DNA from: Eisenbergiella porci
GTDB taxonomy: Bacteria > Bacillota > Clostridia > Lachnospirales > Lachnospiraceae
DNA length: 60,256 nt
Direction: 5' to 3'
NCBI RefSeq assembly: GCF_009696275.1
Contig: NZ_VUMI01000036.1
Location: 1 to 60,256 of the forward strand
Numbering within the stretch: position 1 is the first letter of the stretch; every line of letters begins with the position of its first letter. The position numbers and the translations under genes were made by a program. Positions 26,984 through 34,750 of the stretch are shown in pieces. Under the pieces are notes generated by a model. That model did not search any database. It saw only the letters and a program-made list of their open reading frames with translations, and was not told where the DNA came from.

Positions 26984-28765
26984 TTACGCCTCCTTCCTTT
27001 TTTCAAACTGGGAATAATAAATTTCCTGGTAAGCCGGACAGTTTTCCAGCAGCTCCTCATGAGTGCCTATGCCTGCCACTTCCCCATCATCCATTACAAT
27101 GATCTGATCCGCATAACGGATGGAGGAAGCCCGCTGGGATACAATAAATACAGTGGGTCCTTCTTCCATTTCCTTGATCGCCTTACGGAGCCTGGCATCG
27201 GTTGCGAAATCCAGCGCGGAGGCGCTGTCGTCCAGGATCAGGATTTCCGGATTTCTTACAAGGGCCCTGGCGATAGTAAGGCGCTGCTTCTGCCCGCCCG
27301 ACAGGTTTTTCCCGCCCTGGGCCACAGGAGCATCCAGCCCGCCGTCCTTGTTATCCACAAACTCCCTTGCCTGAGAAATATCCAGCGCCCTTAAAAGCTC
27401 TTCCTCCGTAGCGTCCTCTTTTCCCCACCGGAGGTTTTCCCGGATGGTTCCCTTAAACAGAACCGCCTTCTGCAGCACCATTCCCACCTTCCGGCGCAGT
27501 TCCTCCAACGAATAATCCTTCACGTTTTTACCGCTCACAAGTACCTGTCCCTTTGTGGCATCATAAAAACGGGGAATCAGGTTCACCAGGGAAGATTTTC
27601 CGGAACCGGTTCCTCCGATGATTCCTATGGTTTCTCCCCTATAGGCCTTAAAACTAACATCCGTCAGAGACTCCGCCCCTGCATTTTTATAGGTCAGGCA
27701 GACATGATCGAACTCCACGGAAGGGAGCCTGTCCAAAGCCTTTTTTCCAACTGCGCCAGTGCCCTGGCCTGATACACCATCTCTGTGTCCATCATCCTGG
27801 CAGCCGTTCCCGTCCTTCATACTGGATTCTATTTCAAAAATACTCTGGATACGGTTTCCGCAGGCGATAGCCTTGGTAATTGTAATAATCAGATTTGCAA
27901 GCTTAATCAGCTCCACCAGAATCTGGGACATATAATTGACCAGCGCAACCACCGCGCCCTGCGTAATTATGCCATTTTCCACACGCCACGCACCGGTCCA
28001 GACCAGAACAATGATCGCGCCGTTAATAATCACATAGGTTACGGGATTCATCAACGCGGAAATTTTACCCACATGCTTCTGCATGGAGGTCAGCGTATTA
28101 TTGCTTGTTTCAAACCTGTCGATTTCGTTCTCTTCCTTATTAAAAGCCCGAAGCACACGGACACCGGTCAGGTTTTCCCTGGTAATCCCCAGCACCCTGT
28201 CCAGCCCTCCCTGCACCTTTTTATAAAGAGGCATGGTCAGCATCATGATTCCGAATACCACAACGGAAAGCAGCGGAATGGTCACCACAAATACAAGAGC
28301 CGCCTTCACATCAATGGTAAAGGCCATAACCATAGCGCCGAATACGATAAACGGGGAACGAAGGAACAGACGCAGCACCATGTTCACCCCGTTCTGCACC
28401 TGATTGGAGTCACTGGTCATTCTCGTGATCAGCGTGGACGTCCCCACCGTATCCATTTCCGTAAACGACAGGCTCTGGATATGGGCAAACAGCGCATGCT
28501 TCATCTTCGCCGCAAATCCGACCGCCGCCTTCGCCGCAAAATACTGGGCCGTAATGGAACATACCAGCCCCACGACACCAAGCATGATCATGACAAAACA
28601 CATTCTGCCGATATACCCTCTGTCGGCATTCCCAATCCCCTTATCAATAATCGCCGCCATAACAAGCGGCACCAACAGCTCAAAGGAAGCCTCCAGCAGC
28701 TTAAACAACGGCGCCAGAACCGTCTCCTTCTTATAATCCTTCAAGAAAACAAGTAACTTCTTCAC
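26984..28765 (-). CDS. ABC multidrug-type exporter, half-transporter A
   Basis: A 593-residue half-transporter with membrane helices in the first 310 residues and an ATPase with Walker A IIGGTGSGKSSLVNLI, signature LSGGQKQRLTIAR and Walker B ILILDDSASALD. The residue after the Walker B aspartate is Asp, not the usual catalytic Glu, so its site is likely degenerate. The partner has the Glu, as expected of a heterodimer. Start is a GTG with AAGGAG 7 bases away. It is the first gene of the pair. A Gly/Asp-rich insert near residue 330 joins the two domains. Confidence 0.9.
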   Translation of the reverse strand: MKKLLVFLKDYKKETVLAPLFKLLEASFELLVPLVMAAIIDKGIGNADRGYIGRMCFVMIMLGVVGLVCSITAQYFAAKAAVGFAAKMKHALFAHIQSLSFTEMDTVGTSTLITRMTSDSNQVQNGVNMVLRLFLRSPFIVFGAMVMAFTIDVKAALVFVVTIPLLSVVVFGIMMLTMPLYKKVQGGLDRVLGITRENLTGVRVLRAFNKEENEIDRFETSNNTLTSMQKHVGKISALMNPVTYVIINGAIIVLVWTGAWRVENGIITQGAVVALVNYMSQILVELIKLANLIITITKAIACGNRIQSIFEIESSMKDGNGCQDDGHRDGVSGQGTGAVGKKALDRLPSVEFDHVCLTYKNAGAESLTDVSFKAYRGETIGIIGGTGSGKSSLVNLIPRFYDATKGQVLVSGKNVKDYSLEELRRKVGMVLQKAVLFKGTIRENLRWGKEDATEEELLRALDISQAREFVDNKDGGLDAPVAQGGKNLSGGQKQRLTIARALVRNPEILILDDSASALDFATDARLRKAIKEMEEGPTVFIVSQRASSIRYADQIIVMDDGEVAGIGTHEELLENCPAYQEIYYSQFEKRKEA

Positions 28766-28844
28766 ACCCTCACTCCTTCAGTATATTTTAAAAATCCCAA
28801 ATAACTGTTCAATCCACCTTCACAGCAATTGCCCTGATCTGCTG

Positions 28845-28981
28845 GTAACAGTTCAGCCTTCGGCCGAACTGTTACTGCATCCGCCCATGATAAGTCGCCT
28901 TCGGCGAGGGGCGGCTGCCTGCTGGCATCACGTTTTCTCACGGTTTGCGCAGTAAATGCGCAAACCTGCCTGAACTGTTAC
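28845..28981. repeat. 137-bp structured repeat, copy 1
   Basis: Begins GTAACAGTTCAG and ends CTGAACTGTTAC (12-bp inverted ends). Inside are hairpins at the left end, around CGCCTTCGGCG and at GTTTGCGC/GCGCAAAC. The left arm can pair either with an internal GAACTGTTAC or with the terminal one, so two folds exclude each other. A copy of equal length lies at 32436-32572 in the same orientation. It lies 80 bases upstream of the ABC exporter. The flanking stretch 28982-29190 is AT-rich with no gene seen. Confidence 0.85.
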
Positions 28982-29190
28982 ATTTGCTGTTCCACCTGCC
29001 AAACAGTTACTTGCCAAATTTCCTCGTCTATCGTATCATAAAATCAGGTATATTAAAATTATTATATTTATATATAATCCATACTTTTAACATATATTAC
29101 TCAAATTCCACTCCCGGTTTATTACACCCCATACTCTTAGCAAATACATTACCCAAATTCTGCTCCGGGTTTTACAGTAACCCTCCGGCA

Positions 29191-29477
29191 GCAACCGAGG
29201 CATCCTGGGTCTGGTGTCCCCGACACTTTGGCATCCTGTCCCCCGGCCGGGCTTTCCTGCGGCGGCGTATGCTTTCCGCGGGACGGAGGTGTTTTTTGCG
29301 GGTGTATTTTATACCATGGAGAGGAGACCGAAAAACTGGAAGGTATCCTGACATTTTTTGTCCCGGGCTCATCGGAATGCCCGGTATAACCCGCACCCGC
29401 AAAAAAGCGCCTCCGCCCCGCGGAAAGCATACGCCACCGCAGGAAAGCCGGGCCAGGGGACAGGATGCCTCGGTTGC
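29191..29477. repeat. Long fold-back (imperfect inverted repeat) upstream of LysR gene
   Basis: Arms 29231-29304 and 29394-29468 are inverted copies with only scattered differences. The outer ends GCAACCGAGGCATCCTG and CAGGATGCCTCGGTTGC extend the pairing, with about 30 extra bases on the left. The centre is about 90 bases. Open frames on both strands here mirror each other because of the palindrome, and I do not call them genes. The right arm ends 36 bases before the LysR start. Confidence 0.85.
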
Positions 29478-29513
29478 TTCACACTCAAAAACAATCACAG
29501 GAGAGGTAGATTC

Positions 29514-30416
29514 ATGGAATTAAAACAGCTTTCACATTTTGTAACCGTGGTAAAGGAAGGTACCATCTCCGGCGCCGCCAGGAAACTGAATCTGTCGCAG
29601 CCGCCGCTGAGTACCCAGATGAAACAGCTGGAGGACGAGTTCGGCTGCGTCCTTTTTGAACGCGGTTCCCGAAAAATACAACTGACGGAGGCCGGGCAGC
29701 TGCTCTATGAAAGAGCCGTAACTATGCTGGAGCTTTCGGAAGCAACCCGCAGGGAGCTGCTGGACTATAACAGCGGTCTGACCGGGGCGCTGCGTCTGGG
29801 TGTGGTTTCCTCCGTGGGAAGCAGCCTGCTGCCGCTCTGGGCCGCCGCGTTCCATCAGGCCTACCCCGACATACGCTTTGAACTGTTTGAGGCAAATACC
29901 TATCAGCTCCTGGAACAGCTGCGCTCCAACCTGCTGGAACTGGCCATTGTGCGTACTCCTTTTCATGCTGAAGGCTTTGTTTGCACTTCCCTGTGCGAGG
30001 AACCGATGCTGGCGGTGGGAAGTGAAACCTTTTTCCCGGAAAAAACTGTGGTGCCTTCTGATTCCGGCTGTTTTGACGGCTGCATTACCCTGGAGGCCCT
30101 GAGCCGCCTGCCTCTGATCGTATACCGCAGATGGGAAACGCCCCTGCATGACGCTTTTACCCGGGAAGGACTTTCCCCCTCCTATTTCTGCCTCAATGAC
30201 GATGCCAGGACCTCCGTCCGCTGGGCGGACGCCGGCCTGGGCGTGGGAATCGTACCTGCTTCCTCGCAGCCGCTGCTTCAAAATCCACATACAAAAGTAT
30301 ACAAAATAAGCGACAGCAGACTCTTTACCAGCATTTCCGTTATCCATAACAAAAATGCGTATCTGTCCACTATCGCCCGTATGTTCTTAAAACATTTAAT
30401 CACCCAAATGCACTGA
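29514..30416 (+). CDS. LysR-family transcriptional regulator
   Basis: A 300-residue regulator with the N-terminal winged HTH (about 1-60; MELKQLSHFVTVVKEGT, then AARKLNLSQPPLSTQMKQLE) and a periplasmic-binding-like effector domain (about 90-295). The frame is open 52 codons upstream through the fold-back sequence, but AGGAGAGG just before 29514 and the canonical family start fix the ATG. No obvious divergent target is adjacent; the exporter is over 700 bases away. The fold-back lies in or near its leader and could affect its expression. Confidence 0.9.
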   Translation: MELKQLSHFVTVVKEGTISGAARKLNLSQPPLSTQMKQLEDEFGCVLFERGSRKIQLTEAGQLLYERAVTMLELSEATRRELLDYNSGLTGALRLGVVSSVGSSLLPLWAAAFHQAYPDIRFELFEANTYQLLEQLRSNLLELAIVRTPFHAEGFVCTSLCEEPMLAVGSETFFPEKTVVPSDSGCFDGCITLEALSRLPLIVYRRWETPLHDAFTREGLSPSYFCLNDDARTSVRWADAGLGVGIVPASSQPLLQNPHTKVYKISDSRLFTSISVIHNKNAYLSTIARMFLKHLITQMH

Positions 30417-30454
30417 CCTGCCGCACGGATCGCAGTCCGGATAACAGAACTGTC

Positions 30455-30485
30455 AGTCAAATACCCCGCCGAAAGCAACGGAGTA
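30455..30485. repeat. Decayed partial copy of the hairpin element
   Basis: AGTCAAATACCCCG, a short loop, then CGGAGTA resembles the first hairpin of the elements at 31894 and 32681. It lies between the LysR and YjjG stops and might act as a weak terminator. Confidence 0.35.
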
Positions 30486-30509
30486 AAAACAATATCACTA
30501 TTTTATCTT

Positions 30510-31190
30510 TTACAAAAAATCCTTCAATTCACGCAAATGTCTGATTTCCCGGTCAATCCGCAGTCCCGGGGTATTCTGCTTTCCTGCGGGATTGAACCAG
30601 CAGGCGGCAATCCCGGCATTGTTGCCGCCCTGGATATCCGACGTCAGGGAATCCCCGATAATCATGGTCTTTTCCCTTTGGAAATCCGGGATTCTCTGAA
30701 AGCAGTAGTCGAAAAATTCCGTCTGGGGCTTCTGGTAGCCCACCGCCTCCGACACAAAAATATCCTTCATAAAACGGTCCAGCCCGGACAGCTTCAGCCG
30801 GTTGCGCTGGGTGACCTCCACACCGTTGGTGACCACGTAAAGGTCATATCTTGGAAACAGCCAGTCCAGAACCTCCTGCGCCCCCTCAATGAGTTCATGC
30901 CCCTCTCCCAGCATCATCTGATACTCTTCTTCAAAAGCAACGCCGTCTCCATCGATCCCAAGCTGTTCAAACAGCCTGCCGAACCTGGTAAAAAGCAGCG
31001 TCGGCTTATCTATCTCGCCCCGTTCAAAGGCCTCCCACAGACTATGATTGATCCGGGAATAAATCCGGTAGCTTTCCTCGTCACACGGATAACCATGAGC
31101 CTCCATAGCGCGGTAAAAGGCAGAATGCTCCGCTGCTGAGAAATCAAGAAAGGTCCCGTCCATATCCAAAAGCAAGGTAGTATATTCCAT
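30510..31190 (-). CDS. YjjG-type HAD-superfamily (pyrimidine) 5'-nucleotidase
   Basis: A 226-residue HAD phosphatase. Motif I is LLLDMDGTFLDF (nucleophile Asp near residue 9), motif II is YVVTNGVEVTQ, motif III is the Lys in GYQKPQTEFF, and motif IV is MIIGDSLTSDIQGG. The helical cap sits between motifs I and II. Family members remove phosphate from nucleotides, including non-canonical pyrimidines. AGAGGAAG precedes the ATG. Its neighbours are a LysR gene and an Rpn pseudogene, so context adds nothing. Confidence 0.87.
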   Translation of the reverse strand: MEYTTLLLDMDGTFLDFSAAEHSAFYRAMEAHGYPCDEESYRIYSRINHSLWEAFERGEIDKPTLLFTRFGRLFEQLGIDGDGVAFEEEYQMMLGEGHELIEGAQEVLDWLFPRYDLYVVTNGVEVTQRNRLKLSGLDRFMKDIFVSEAVGYQKPQTEFFDYCFQRIPDFQREKTMIIGDSLTSDIQGGNNAGIAACWFNPAGKQNTPGLRIDREIRHLRELKDFL

Positions 31191-31229
31191 GTTTCTTCCT
31201 CTCTGTTAAAAAAATAATATATCTTAATA

Positions 31230-31270
31230 ATTCTTACAGTCTGCATAGTTAATATGCAGACTGTAAGAAT
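31230..31270. repeat. Perfect 17-bp inverted repeat
   Basis: Arms 31230-31246 and 31254-31270 are exact inverted copies around a 7-base AT loop. It lies 40 bases upstream of the YjjG gene and 70 bases past the Rpn pseudogene stop. There is no clear T-run, so it may be a terminator, an attenuator or a protein site. Confidence 0.7.
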
Positions 31271-31340
31271 ATGCGGCGGCAGCAAACATCCGCTCCATCA
31301 TAGAGCGCATTTAGCTGCCCCTGTTTATATAGGCATTGGA

Positions 31341-32088
31341 TTATTGGTTAAGTAACATCTTAGCTATGTCCAGATCGCTTTTGGAAGAATCCTCCGTTAT
31401 TAAATCGATTGCCTTTTGTACATAAGCATCTTCCAGCTCCAATGCTTCTGAAATTGCAGTAGCATTAAGCCCCTTTTTCAGTTTTCTTCTTATCATAAAT
31501 ACTAATTTTGCTTCTCCTTCGGCACGGCCTGTTTTTAACCCATCCTGTCTTCCTTTTTCAATACCAATCTCAAGAATATTCATCTTTACAGCCTCCCATT
31601 CTTCCGATTGCTTCACTTCATTTACGATTTCATCCAACGTAATAATCCGTTTATCCTTTATCTTGACCTCAGGATTATCAATCGTGGTATTTTTCATATA
31701 CTGCAGCAGGCTTATCAGCTCAGGACATCTCCGTATTAAAACGGCGGTCAGATACATCCCGTGCCCAGGCATCCAGCCGGATAGCCCTTTTCCCGCTCTT
31801 GTTGAGCACTACCTGCTCCACCTCTACATCTGTCAGCTTCAAATCCGGCTCATCCAGAATAATGCTCAGCGTACTTTCATAAGCGGTTTTATTTCCGCGA
31901 GCAACGAGCCAAGTAGCCATGCTTGCATGGCTATTTGGCGACTGCCGCGAGAGTCAAATACCCCGTTGCTTGCAGCGGGGTATTTGACTCTTCATGACAG
32001 ATAAGAATAAAGCAAAATCACTCAGATTAAACTGATAGTTTTGGGACAGCGCCTGCGTGGCAGCCGTTCCGGTTGTCTTAGAATTCAT
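31341..32088 (-). pseudogene. Rpn family nuclease gene broken by an insertion and a deletion
   Basis: AGAGAGG and an ATG at 32088 begin MNSKTTGTAATQALSQNYQF and run to LFLSVMK, a typical Rpn N-terminus. A 96-bp hairpin element then intervenes with a TGA inside. The gene resumes as NKTAYESTLSIILDEPDLK and ARDVSDRRFNTEM. There the frame shifts and a block of perhaps 65 residues is missing. It continues as CPELISLLQYMKN and ends normally with a lysine-rich tail. Two independent lesions make it a clear pseudogene. The inserted length is a multiple of three, so the frame is kept across it. Confidence 0.85.
31894..31989 (-). mobile_element. 96-bp double-hairpin element inserted in the Rpn gene
   Basis: Read on the minus strand it has hairpin 1, a perfect 14-bp stem (AGTCAAATACCCCG with its inverse) and 10-base loop. 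A short CTCGCGGCAGTC link follows, then hairpin 2, a 15-bp stem with one mismatch (GCCAAATAGCCATGC with GCATGGCTACTTGGC). It interrupts an otherwise continuous coding frame exactly between two codons. A related copy lies inverted at 32681-32803. It encodes nothing and resembles a REP or MITE-type element. Confidence 0.75.
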
Positions 32089-32376
32089 AGGCATTCCTCT
32101 CTTTCTTTTTTTGCAGAGAGAACCATGCCTTCTGTGGCTGCACAGATATCCGGCAGCCGCTTTGTCCTCCCTGCTTATTCATTTGTCAGCAAGGAGTTCA
32201 TGCATTACCGTACACATGTAAAAAAGAAAACCTCCGTCAGGCAGAAGTCTGTACATATGTCGTCCATGCACACGCGAAGCTGCGTGCAGATACCGGTCTG
32301 TGGGCTGAATTGCCTTCACAGAGCGGCGCAGAATCTTAAAAGATAAAAAGATTTGTTGAAGTCATTGCTTATCCCG

Positions 32377-32405
32377 ATTGTAGCATACAGATATAGTTTC
32401 TGCAA
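32377..32405 (-). promoter_or_regulatory. Promoter of the Rpn pseudogene
   Basis: On the minus strand TTGCAG, a 17-base spacer and TACAAT. The start of transcription would be near 32370, which gives a leader of about 280 bases before the ATG at 32088. Nothing between them reads as a gene. Confidence 0.55.
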
Positions 32406-32435
32406 CAATTCCTGATAGTATTTATTTGTATAACC

Positions 32436-32572
32436 GTAACAGTTCAGCCTTCGGCCGAACTGTTACTGCATCCTCCCATTATAAGTCGCCTTCGGCGAGG
32501 GGCGGATGCCTGCTGTCACCACGTTTTCTCACGGACTGTGCAATAAATGCGCAGTCCCATCTGAACTGTTAC
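32436..32572. repeat. 137-bp structured repeat, copy 2
   Basis: Same length and orientation as the copy at 28845-28981, with the same 12-bp inverted ends. Differences cluster in the last hairpin, whose arms read GACTGTGC and GCGCAGTC where copy 1 has GTTTGCGC and GCGCAAAC. Two of the changes are compensated on the other arm and a third leaves a G-U pair. It sits between two inverted copies of the double-hairpin element. Confidence 0.85.
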
Positions 32573-32602
32573 ATAAAAATCAACAGTTCAGGCATAAAAA
32601 AT

Positions 32603-32649
32603 CAGGCATCCCGCCGCCGACAATCTCTGTCCGCCTGGTTGGATGCCTG
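32603..32649 (-). terminator. Bidirectional terminator-like hairpin past the fucose operon
   Basis: CAGGCATCC pairs with GGATGCCTG around a long loop. A T-rich run follows on either strand (TCTTTTT on plus, ATTTTTTAT on minus). It would end transcripts coming from the GH29 gene after they cross the hairpin element. Confidence 0.6.
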
Positions 32650-32680
32650 TCTTTTTCACTTATTCATATGTTCTGCGCAA

Positions 32681-32803
32681 TCAAATACCCCGCGGCAACA
32701 GAATATCAAACTTGCAGGGCCGCTAAGCAGCGGGGTATTTGACCCTCGCGGCAGTCGCCAAATATCCATGCAAGCATGGTTACTTGGCTCACTGCTTGCG
32801 GGA
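32681..32803 (+). repeat. Double-hairpin element, second copy, inverted
   Basis: Read on the plus strand it has the same order of parts as the 96-bp insertion read on minus: TCAAATACCCCGC and its inverse around a longer loop, then CTCGCGGCAGTC and the GCCAAATA to TACTTGGC hairpin. It is about 27 bases longer, in the first loop. It lies 31 bases past the GH29 stop. Confidence 0.75.
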
Positions 32804-32834
32804 GTAAACGGAAACCACTGCCAAAGCTGCCGCA

Positions 32835-34310
32835 TCAGTCCACCGTAACCCGGAACACCACCGGCTTATCGGTATTGACGCCGTTCACCTTCACATGCAG
32901 CCCTTCCTCATCCCTGGACCAGCTGCACTCCGAATCAAAGCCGAGAATTTCAACGTTGCGGATGATTCCATGGAAGTTGGGCTTCTTGGAGGCATCCTGT
33001 TCACCCAGCGCGGGGAACAGATAGCTGCCCTCCGGGGAACATTTCAGGGCTGTGGCATAGATATGATCTCCCTTTACCGTGTAGCGCACATCCGCAGGGG
33101 TAAAATCCTTTTTGATTCCATCGGAGAACTGTCCTTCCACAATCTGTGTAGGGCCTTCTCCGTATTTTCTCCACACCCCTGTGTCGTAAATGGACTCCCC
33201 GTTATCTCTCAGCCAGTCGCCTATTTCTGTCAAAATCCGGGTGTCCTCCTCCGAAATGGTTCCGTCCGCCTTCGGGCCGATATTCAGAAGCAGGTTGCCG
33301 TTCTTGCTCACGATATCCACCAGATCACAGATGATATCCTTCGCAGGCCTGAAGTCATTATTTTCCGTATAGCACCAGGAATTCAGAGCAACCGCCGTAT
33401 CGGTCTGCCAGTGGTACGGCTTCACATCCGCAAACTGCCCGCGTTCAATGTCCACCACCGCCGTGCCGAACATGAAAGCATCATGCTTGTAGTTGATGAG
33501 GACCTGCTCACCCCATTCCTCTGCACGGTTATAATAATAAGCGGCCAGCTTTTTCAGGTAAGGCTTAAAGGCGCTGTGCTGTATCCACCAGTCAAAATAC
33601 AGAAGCTTCGGCTGGTATTTATCAATGATTTCGCAGGTTCTTACCAGCCAATCCTGAAGATATTCCTCCGAAGGCTCCGGTTTCCCGTACAGGTCCTGAT
33701 GATCCGGCTCCGCCATGGACGGCCAGTACAGATCCCCTCTTTTCAGAGGCTCCTTAATGTCACTGTCGAATTCCTTTCCATGCCCCAGGAAAAACCAGTG
33801 CTCCGCCCGGTGGGAGGAGGCGCCGCCTATAAGCCCTCTTTTTGCAAAGGCTTCCGTCAGCTCTCCCAGCGTATCCCTCTTGGGTCCCATTTCCCCGGCA
33901 TTCCAGTGGGAAATTTCACTCTTGTACATCTGGAAGCCGTCATGATGCTCCGCTACGGGCACCACGTATCTGGCTCCCGCCTTTTCAAACAGATCAGCCC
34001 ATTCCTCCGGGTTGAATTTTTCCGCCTTAAACATAGGGATAAAATCCTTATAGCCGAATTCCTTATGCGGCCCGTAGGTTTTCACATGATGCTCAAATTC
34101 CGGCGTTCCCTGAATATACATGTTCCGGGGATACCACTCATTGGCAAAGGCCGGAACGCTGTAGGCGCCCCAATGGATAAAAATACCGAATTTTGCCTTC
34201 ACGAACCAGTCAGGCATGGGATGGTTCCCCAGGCTCTCCCAGGTATCCTTATAGGGTCCCTGTGCGATTACTTTTTCTATTTTTTCCAGATATTCCTTCA
34301 GCTCCGCCAT
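32835..34310 (-). CDS. GH29 alpha-L-fucosidase
   Basis: A 491-residue cytoplasmic glycosidase that releases L-fucose from glycans. The catalytic barrel (about 30-365) contains KFGIFIHWGAYSVPAFANEWY and AEHHDGFQMY, and the likely nucleophile is the Asp in LLYFDWWIQ near residue 238. A small beta-sandwich forms the C-terminus. No signal peptide is present, so fucosylated oligosaccharides must be imported first. Its ATG overlaps the fucU stop (TGATG), so it is translationally coupled to it. It is the last gene of the dehydrogenase-reductase-fucU-fucosidase operon. Confidence 0.92.
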   Translation of the reverse strand: MAELKEYLEKIEKVIAQGPYKDTWESLGNHPMPDWFVKAKFGIFIHWGAYSVPAFANEWYPRNMYIQGTPEFEHHVKTYGPHKEFGYKDFIPMFKAEKFNPEEWADLFEKAGARYVVPVAEHHDGFQMYKSEISHWNAGEMGPKRDTLGELTEAFAKRGLIGGASSHRAEHWFFLGHGKEFDSDIKEPLKRGDLYWPSMAEPDHQDLYGKPEPSEEYLQDWLVRTCEIIDKYQPKLLYFDWWIQHSAFKPYLKKLAAYYYNRAEEWGEQVLINYKHDAFMFGTAVVDIERGQFADVKPYHWQTDTAVALNSWCYTENNDFRPAKDIICDLVDIVSKNGNLLLNIGPKADGTISEEDTRILTEIGDWLRDNGESIYDTGVWRKYGEGPTQIVEGQFSDGIKKDFTPADVRYTVKGDHIYATALKCSPEGSYLFPALGEQDASKKPNFHGIIRNVEILGFDSECSWSRDEEGLHVKVNGVNTDKPVVFRVTVD

Positions 34311-34750
34311 CAGTCCGTCACCACACCCTTCTGGAGCATGACATTGGCATAAAGCGCCGTCTCTCCTGTCGCTATGATTGCATACGCTTTTTTTGCTTCC
34401 TCGTAAAAAGCAAACCGTTCTATGTGGCCGATAGCCTCTCTGCCGCGGCTTTCATATTTTTCCTCGATCTGCGCATAGGTTTCCCAGATGGGCGTCTCCA
34501 CCTTATCACCGGGCATTACCTCCATGAGGGAAAAGGGCTTTTCCATATAGCTGTCCAGCGGAAATACCTGCAGTATGGCATCCAGTATTTCAGAGACGCC
34601 GTGTCCGTCCATGCGGATTACCTTCGCATTTTTGCCCATGGATTCTGCGGGGAAGTTGCCGTCTGCTATGACAATGCGGTCGCTGTGGCCCATTTCACAC
34701 AGAACCTTCAGAAGCTCGGGGGATAAAATTTTCGGAATTCCTTTTAACAT
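34310..34750 (-). CDS. fucU: L-fucose mutarotase (FucU/RbsD family)
   Basis: A 146-residue protein of the RbsD/FucU fold, which interconverts alpha and beta anomers of L-fucose. The N-terminal block MLKGIPKILSPELLKVLCEM, GHSDRIVIADGNFPAES and the C-terminal RFAFYEEAKKAYAIIATGET-type end are all typical. GGAGGG lies 9 bases before the ATG at 34750, although the frame is open 18 codons further up. It overlaps the aldo-keto reductase stop and the fucosidase start, so the three are tightly coupled. The presence of FucU next to a GH29 enzyme is the best evidence that the operon handles fucose. Confidence 0.92.
   Translation of the reverse strand: MLKGIPKILSPELLKVLCEMGHSDRIVIADGNFPAESMGKNAKVIRMDGHGVSEILDAILQVFPLDSYMEKPFSLMEVMPGDKVETPIWETYAQIEEKYESRGREAIGHIERFAFYEEAKKAYAIIATGETALYANVMLQKGVVTD

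Noticed and set aside
27785-28756. An open plus-strand frame of 323 codons opposite the ABC exporter
   Set aside because: Antisense to a complete exporter; composition dominated by His, Asn and Arg; no start signal.
28945-29498. Open frames on both strands across the fold-back sequence
   Set aside because: They mirror each other because the DNA is palindromic, and the protein text (RKKAPPPRGKHTPPQ) is low-complexity. I treat it as repeat DNA.
32041-32346. Plus-strand frame of 101 codons between the repeats
   Set aside because: It runs antisense to the true N-terminus and leader of the Rpn pseudogene and resembles nothing.
32895-34352. An open plus-strand frame of 485 codons opposite the fucosidase
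   Set aside because: Shadow of GH29 codon usage; no ribosome site and no recognisable domain.
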